Shown here piece by piece: positions 63,244-64,000 of a DNA stretch of 64,000 nt. The position numbers were made by a program, and so were the translations under genes. Source of the stretch: Raphanus sativus (taxonomy: Eukaryota; Streptophyta; Magnoliopsida; Brassicales; Brassicaceae). Position 1 is the first letter of the stretch. Each line of letters starts with the position of its first letter. The DNA is taken from the NCBI RefSeq assembly GCF_000801105.2, contig NC_079512.1, positions 29,591,848-29,655,847 on the forward strand, given 5' to 3'. Under the pieces are notes generated by a model, which saw nothing but the letters and a program-made list of their open reading frames with translations, did not search any database and was not told the DNA's origin.

Positions 63244-64000
63244 TTCTTTCTACTTCTACTTTACAAAGTGTTGTTCTTTGTTCAGTGCGATTGGTTTACT
63301 CACCGTACTATGCTTACTATGTCTATTTATAGGAGCAAACAAATAAAGAGCATTAATGAGAATTAGTTGAGGCCTTCATCATACACTAACTTGATTTTTT
63401 TCATACAATTTCGCTATCTTTTATGCTACAATTTTCCTCATGTGTAATAAATGAGCGCAGAGCAAGTGTTCCTTTTTCAAATTGTAGCCTTGTCATACTT
63501 TTCAACCCTATCAATTTGTTTAACTAATCTTAGCAAAAAAATATGTTCATGTATCGGGAGTATTTTTTTTTATCACCGACTAAGTCAGCCTAATGAAAGA
63601 TATACATTGATCTTATTTCGTTCTCCTATGCAGAAGTTTAAATATGTTTCCCAACATGTTTTAAGATCTAAGCTTGTTTATGTTAACGCAATCTAATGTT
63701 CCAAAAAAACACGAAGCTTATCTGATTCCAAGTCGACACATGCAATACTAAACAAGTGCTTACAATCCATATGTGAAGTGGTTTTTAAACATTTATGAAA
63801 ACTAAGATTAACATCTCAAAAGAAGTCATGATATATTTTGGTTTTCTAGTGTTCTATCCATATATATATTTATGATTTTCTACGATGTATGATAATGAGT
63901 TGTAGAGATAGAAATATTAGAAGATTGTACATGATATTGAGTAATACGAAACAAATAAAAAGAGCTTTCCACTGTGAAAAAGGTGACGAGAAATTCAACA
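63244..64000 (-). promoter_or_regulatory. Promoter region of the glycine-rich gene and window end
   Basis: Contains the minus-strand TATA box near 63322-63331. The rest is AT-rich with no supported gene. Confidence 0.45.

Noticed and set aside
62837..63346. Plus-strand proline-rich 169-aa open frame resembling an extensin
   Set aside because: GGN codons read backwards give CCN (Pro) codons. It overlaps the glycine-rich gene and has no signal peptide.

Overview
The window is nuclear DNA of a Brassicaceae plant, most likely from the Brassica/Raphanus side of the family. The evidence is AT-rich intergenic DNA, genes with many short GT-AG introns, and a gene order I recognise from Arabidopsis thaliana chromosome 4 (about At4g16130 to At4g16190). 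Organism and orthologue names come from memory of those proteins, not from a database search. Layout from left to right: L-arabinokinase ARA1 (+, 558-7439), a small proline-rich wall/GPI protein (+, 8773-9303), a B-class GATA factor of the GATA17 type (-, 12440-13292), importin alpha of the IMPA2 type (-, 14827-18003), the deubiquitinase AMSH3 (-, 18790-22399), and an endosulfine/ARPP19-like protein (-, 28215-29821). Then come a 7.7 kb transposon-rich interval, a complete but divergent NSF AAA+ ATPase (-, 37578-41808), plastid dihydrolipoamide dehydrogenase LPD2 (-, 44749-47887), OEP16-2 (+, 48320-49549), an AIF3/bHLH147-like atypical bHLH (+, 51500-52189), an At4g16180-like membrane protein (-, 53268-58154), an RD19-type papain protease (+, 58478-60454) and a glycine-rich secreted protein (-, 62368-63243). 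All multi-exon models below were assembled by hand; each keeps one open frame and gives a protein of a length typical for its family. The gene-poor stretches hold mobile DNA whose ends can be read directly: Helitron ends at 23.3-24.5, 33.0, 33.9-37.5 and 42.2-43.7 kb, a TRIM element with PBS and 5-bp TSD (26.5 kb), a hAT-type MITE with a perfect 8-bp TSD inside an importin intron, a Stowaway MITE inside an AMSH3 intron, 5'-truncated LINE copies at 10.8 and 32.3 kb, and several tiny poly(A)/poly(T) insertions flanked by 14-17 bp direct repeats. The genes are ordinary housekeeping or stress genes and do not form a pathway cluster. Two head-to-head pairs (LPD2/OEP16-2 and the At4g16180-like gene/RD19-type protease) share short promoters carrying ABRE/G-box motifs. 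I found no clear new biological system. The leads I rate highest are the divergent NSF sitting where Arabidopsis has CAMTA5, the recurrent micro-retroinsertions with a shared TTC-A(n) end, a LINE insertion with its own empty site preserved next door, and a chimeric LINE insertion.
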